From Pseudomonadota bacterium (lineage in GTDB: Bacteria > Myxococcota > Myxococcia > Myxococcales > Anaeromyxobacteraceae), in contig JAEYZK010000230.1 of assembly GCA_023428085.1 (NCBI GenBank), positions 1 to 30,561 of the forward strand: 30,561 nucleotides of DNA. The letters run 5' to 3'. The position numbers were made by a program, and so were the translations under genes. The notes beneath the pieces are model-generated. The model ran no database searches. It saw only the letters and a list, made by a program, of their open reading frames with translations, and had not been told where the DNA came from. The stretch's first letter is position 1, and each line of letters starts with the position of its first letter. Positions 27,238 to 30,561 of the stretch are shown here, one piece after another.

Positions 27238-28563
27238 GTGAAGACCCTCTGGAACGATCCCGAAGGCGGCTTCCACCCGGCGAGCGCGCCGGACTTCCTG
27301 CCGCGCAAGGAGCTGGAGCGGCTGCAGCTCGGCCGGCTCCAGTCGGTCGTGCGGCGCGCGTACGAGCGCGTGCCGCTCTTCCGCGAGCGGATGGAGGCGC
27401 GGAAGCTCGGGGCGGACGCGATCCGCGCCCTGCCCGACCTCGGCGCGCTCCCCTTCACCGTCAAGACCGATCTCCGCGACACCTACCCCTTCGGCCTCTT
27501 CGCCTCGCCGATGGGCGAGGTGGTCCGGCTGCACGCCTCCTCCGGCACGACGGGGAAGCCCATCGTCGTCGCCTACACCGAGGCCGACGTGCAGGTCTGG
27601 TCGAGCGTGATGGTCCGCTCGTTCGCCGCCTGCGGGCTCCACAAGGGCGACGTCATCCAGAACGCCTACGGCTACGGCCTCTTCACCGGCGGGCTCGGCG
27701 CGCACTACGGCGCCGAGGCGCTCGGCGCGACCGTGATCCCGATCTCCGGCGGCAACACCGAGCGGCAGCTCATGGTGCTCGCCGACTTCGGCGTGACCGC
27801 CATCTGCTGCACGCCCTCGTACTTCATCCATCTCATCGAGAAGGCCAAGGAGGCCAGGATCGGCTTCGGCAAGCTCAAGGTGGGCGTGTTCGGCGCCGAG
27901 CCCTGGTCCGACTCGATGCGCGAGTACATCCAGCAGGAGACCGGGATCCGCGCCCACGACATCTACGGCCTCTCGGAGATCATCGGCCCGGGCGTGGGCA
28001 TCGAGTGCCTCCACCGGGACGGGCTGCACCTCTTCGAGGACCACTTCTACCCGGAGATCGTCGATCCGGAGACCGGCGCGGTCCTCCCCGACGGCGCCGA
28101 GGGCGAGCTCGTGCTCACCACGCTCTCCAAGGAAGCGATGCCGATGATCCGGTACCGGACCCGGGACATCACCGCGCTCGACCCCACGCCCTGCGCCTGC
28201 GGCCGGACGCTCAGGCGCATCCGGCGGATCGGCCGCCGCTCGGACGACATGTTCATCATCCGCGGCGTGAACGTCTTCCCGTCGCAGGTGGAGACCGCGC
28301 TCCTCAAGGTGGAGGGGACGCTGCCGCACTACCAGATCGTCCTCACCCGCGAGAAGGGGCTCGACCAGATGGAGGTGCAGGTCGAGGTGACGGCCGAGGT
28401 CTTCTCGGACGAGATCCGCGGCCTCCAGGCGCTCCAGGAGACGCTCGGGACGGCCATCGAGCACGTGCTCGGCATCCGCGTGAAGGTGACGCTGGTGGCG
28501 CCGCGCACGATCGCCCGGAGCGAGGGCAAGGCGAAGCGCGTGCTGGACAAGCGGAAGGTGTGA
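27238..28563 (+). CDS. paaK: Phenylacetate-CoA ligase family protein 1
   Basis: A 441-residue adenylate-forming ligase. The ATP-binding motif Ser-Ser-Gly-Thr-Thr-Gly-Lys-Pro is at 101-108. The Tyr-Gly-Leu-Ser-Glu motif and the Tyr-Arg-Thr-Arg-Asp segment of the AMP site are also present. The C-terminal domain keeps a Lys-X-Lys-Arg segment near 434-437. It interconverts aryl-acetate plus CoA and the aryl-acetyl-CoA ester with ATP to AMP or, in a catabolic direction, may recover energy from the IorAB product. The GTG start has a perfect AAGGAGG site six bases upstream. A Cys-Ala-Cys-Gly-Arg-Thr segment seen in many PaaK proteins is present. Confidence 0.93.
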   Translation: MKTLWNDPEGGFHPASAPDFLPRKELERLQLGRLQSVVRRAYERVPLFRERMEARKLGADAIRALPDLGALPFTVKTDLRDTYPFGLFASPMGEVVRLHASSGTTGKPIVVAYTEADVQVWSSVMVRSFAACGLHKGDVIQNAYGYGLFTGGLGAHYGAEALGATVIPISGGNTERQLMVLADFGVTAICCTPSYFIHLIEKAKEARIGFGKLKVGVFGAEPWSDSMREYIQQETGIRAHDIYGLSEIIGPGVGIECLHRDGLHLFEDHFYPEIVDPETGAVLPDGAEGELVLTTLSKEAMPMIRYRTRDITALDPTPCACGRTLRRIRRIGRRSDDMFIIRGVNVFPSQVETALLKVEGTLPHYQIVLTREKGLDQMEVQVEVTAEVFSDEIRGLQALQETLGTAIEHVLGIRVKVTLVAPRTIARSEGKAKRVLDKRKV

Positions 28564-28622
28564 CGATCCGAGCTCTCGAGGGTTCACCACGAGCAATCTC
28601 AGGTCGAGGACAGGAGACCAAC

Positions 28623-29057
28623 ATGAAGATCCGTCAGCTCTCGCTCTTCCTGGAGAACCGCCCCGGCCAGCTCCGCCTCCCCTGCAAGATCCTGGGGGAC
28701 GCCGGCATCCAGGTGCTCACGATGTCGCTCGCCGACACCCAGCAGTTCGGCATCCTTCGCCTCGTGGTGAAGGACTGGGAGAAGGCGAAGAAGGTGCTCG
28801 AGGCGCAGGGCGTCGTGGTGAACGTCACCGAGGTCCTCGCGGTGGACGTGCCGGACAAGCCGGGCGGGCTCGCGGAGATCCTCGAGGGGTTCGAGCGCGC
28901 CGGGCTGGGCATCGAGTACATGTACCCGTTCGCGCGCGGCCTCGCGGCGACCCTGCTCTTCCGCGTCGAGGAGCCGGACAAGGCGGAGAAGATCCTGGGC
29001 GAGCACGGCGTCCGGCTCGTGCCCGCGGCCGAGCTCCTCGCCCGGGCTGGGATGTGA
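28623..29057 (+). CDS. Tandem ACT-domain protein
   Basis: A 144-residue protein made of two ACT domains (about 3-68 and 70-137) and nothing else. ACT domains are small beta-alpha-beta folds that bind amino acids and act as allosteric sensors. The first domain carries Glu-Asn-Arg-Pro-Gly-Gln-Leu and the second Pro-Asp-Lys-Pro-Gly-Gly-Leu, the usual ligand-loop pattern. It sits between two PaaK-type genes and after iorAB, an order reported for similar clusters in other deltaproteobacteria and archaea. It likely senses an aromatic amino acid or regulates a ligase; this is inferred. A GGAG ribosome site precedes the ATG. Its stop overlaps the next gene's GTG. Confidence 0.9.
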   Translation: MKIRQLSLFLENRPGQLRLPCKILGDAGIQVLTMSLADTQQFGILRLVVKDWEKAKKVLEAQGVVVNVTEVLAVDVPDKPGGLAEILEGFERAGLGIEYMYPFARGLAATLLFRVEEPDKAEKILGEHGVRLVPAAELLARAGM

Positions 29058-30385
29058 GACCCGCCGTGAAGCCGCCCTTCGAGAACCGGATCTGGGATCC
29101 CGCCGAGACGCTCCCCGCCTCGGAGCTGCGCCCCCTCCAGTCGAGGCGGCTCGCCGAGACGCTGGAGCGCGTCGCGCGCGTGCCGTTCTACCGGGAGGCG
29201 CTCGCCGCCGCGAAGGTGGACCCGGCCGCGGTCCGCTCGCCCGACGACGTCCGCCGCCTGCCGTTCACGGTGAAGGACGACCTCCGCCGCACGTACCCGC
29301 TCGGCCTCTGCGCGGTCCCGCGGGCGGAGGTCGCCCGCGTCCACGGCTCGTCCGGCACGACCGGCAAGTCCACGTTCGTCGCGTACACGAGGAAGGACCT
29401 CGACACCTGGGCCGGCCTCTGCGCCCGCTTCCTCACCGCGGGCGGCCTCCGACCCGAGCACACGGTCCACATCGCGTTCGGGTTCGGCCTGTTCACGGGC
29501 GGCTTCGGGCTGTTCGGCGGGATCGAGAAGGTGGGCTCCGCCATCGTCCCGCTGGGCGGCGGCAACACCCCGAAGCAGATCGAGCTCATCCAGGACCTGC
29601 AGGCGGACGCGCTCGTCTGCACGCCGTCGTACGCGCTCCACATCGCCGAGGTGTTCGAGGCGAAGGGGTTCACGCCGGACCGGATCAGCCTGAAGTTCGG
29701 CCACTTCGGCGCCGAGCCCTGGACCGAGGAGATGCGGCTCGAGATCGAGCGCAGCCTCGGGATCCTGGCGTTCAACAACTACGGCCTCTCCGAGGTCATG
29801 GGCCCGGGCGTCTCCGGCGAGTGCTGGGCGCGCACGGGCATGCACGTGAACGAGGACCACTTCCTCGTCGAGTGCATCCACCCGGAGACGCTCGAGCCGG
29901 TGCCGGACGGCACGCTGGGCGAGCTCGTCTTCACCTCGCTGACCAAGGAGGCGCTGCCGATCCTCCGCTACCGGACGCGCGACCTCGCGATCCTCGACCG
30001 GAGCCCGTGCCCCTGCGGCCGCACCGGCGTGCGCATGAGCCGCGTGAAGGGCCGCTCGGACGACATGCTCATCATCCGCGGCGTGAACGTCTTCCCGTCG
30101 CAGGTCGAGGAGGCGCTCCTCCGCGTCGAGGGCTCGGCCCCGCACTACCTCATCGAGGTCTCGCGCCCCGGCGCGCTCGACGAGGTGACCGTGAAGGTCG
30201 AGGTCCGGCCGGGCGACTTCCGGGACGAGATGCGCCAGATGGTCGAGCTGCGCGACCGGATCGACCGGGAGATCCACGCCGTCACCGGCATCCGCATGAC
30301 GGTCGAGCTCGTCGCGCCGAACACCCTCGAGCGCTCGCAGGGGAAGGCGAAGCGGGTCATCGATCACCGGAAGGCGCAGGGGTAG
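29054..30385 (+). CDS. paaK: Phenylacetate-CoA ligase family protein 2
   Basis: A 443-residue paralogue of the ligase two genes upstream. The ATP motif is Ser-Ser-Gly-Thr-Thr-Gly-Lys-Ser (99-106), with Ser in place of the usual final Pro. The Tyr-Gly-Leu-Ser-Glu motif, Tyr-Arg-Thr-Arg-Asp and Cys-Pro-Cys-Gly-Arg-Thr segments are conserved. The C-terminal Lys-Arg pair near 433-436 is present. The GTG at 29054 overlaps the ACT gene's stop by 3 bases; another GTG lies a few codons on. Divergence in the binding region suggests that the two ligases serve different aryl-acetates, for example indoleacetate and phenylacetate. Confidence 0.92.
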   Translation: MRPAVKPPFENRIWDPAETLPASELRPLQSRRLAETLERVARVPFYREALAAAKVDPAAVRSPDDVRRLPFTVKDDLRRTYPLGLCAVPRAEVARVHGSSGTTGKSTFVAYTRKDLDTWAGLCARFLTAGGLRPEHTVHIAFGFGLFTGGFGLFGGIEKVGSAIVPLGGGNTPKQIELIQDLQADALVCTPSYALHIAEVFEAKGFTPDRISLKFGHFGAEPWTEEMRLEIERSLGILAFNNYGLSEVMGPGVSGECWARTGMHVNEDHFLVECIHPETLEPVPDGTLGELVFTSLTKEALPILRYRTRDLAILDRSPCPCGRTGVRMSRVKGRSDDMLIIRGVNVFPSQVEEALLRVEGSAPHYLIEVSRPGALDEVTVKVEVRPGDFRDEMRQMVELRDRIDREIHAVTGIRMTVELVAPNTLERSQGKAKRVIDHRKAQG

Positions 30386-30410
30386 CGGCGTGTACCCGGG
30401 GCCTCGTTGT

Positions 30411-30468
30411 ACCCGTTCGTCCTGAGCGTAGCCCCGCCGTCAGGCGGGGCGGAGTCGAACGAACGGGT
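30411..30468. repeat. REP-like palindrome, copy 4
   Basis: Outer arms ACCCGTTCGT and CGAACGGGT enclose CCTGAGCGTA, a GCCCCGCC/GGCGGGGC hairpin and GTCGAA. It is in the same family as the copies at 18512 and 18623, 25 bases after the paaK2 stop. Nothing else is recognised from here to the window end. Confidence 0.8.
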
Positions 30469-30561
30469 GGCGGTGCCGTACGCCGCCTCCGCGCCTCCGC
30501 CCCGGCCCCCGCTCGCTACCGCGGGCGCGCGGCAGGGGTGCCGGTACGCGCGCGAAGCCGT

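Overview
The window is very GC-rich, with C/G at most third codon positions, and gene-dense. Its content points to a soil or sediment myxobacterium of the Anaeromyxobacter type: DUF3106-like small genes, secreted cellulases with Ser/Thr/Gly-rich repeats, a sigma54 enhancer-binding protein beside ftsH, and an indolepyruvate:ferredoxin oxidoreductase/PaaK cluster. This assignment is an inference from gene style and content; no rRNA or tRNA gene was seen.

Left end (1-3.2 kb): a 5'-truncated membrane protein, a basic DUF3106-like secreted protein built of 18-residue repeats, and a small acidic secreted protein form an apparent operon. They are followed by a reverse-strand RlmN-type radical SAM rRNA methyltransferase, a divergent small lipoprotein, and a reverse-strand 3-methyladenine DNA glycosylase whose C-terminal tail runs antisense through the lipoprotein gene.

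Cellulose locus (3.4-13.7 kb): a 1434-residue secreted bifunctional cellulase (GH6, Fn3, three InlB-like repeats, GH5, three more repeats, C-terminal module) lies divergent to a LacI-family regulator. Two further GH5 lipoproteins with the same repeat and C-terminal modules follow in tandem. Near-palindromic sites centred on AACGTT/CGTTTG occur in all three promoter regions and fit operators of the LacI regulator, which makes this a self-contained cellulose-utilisation regulon. The C-terminal ~82-residue, four-cysteine module shared by all three enzymes looks like a carbohydrate-binding domain I could not assign to a family.

Middle (13.7-24.7 kb): two secreted proteins of unknown function, an orphan NtrC-type response regulator, divergent ftsH, cardiolipin synthase, a sodium:solute symporter, a cysteine-rich Sel1 protein, a small unknown protein, an EamA-type transporter, and a ROK/polyphosphate-glucokinase-like sugar kinase. 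REP-like palindromes with a shared core sit in three of the intergenic gaps between genes.

Right end (24.8-30.4 kb): iorA-iorB, then paaK1-ACT-paaK2. This set is expected to oxidise aryl-pyruvates to aryl-acetyl-CoA and interconvert the CoA ester with the free acid. IorA ends without its usual C-terminal ferredoxin domain. A mosaic hairpin repeat that also occurs at 3.25 kb splits the cluster between iorB and paaK1.
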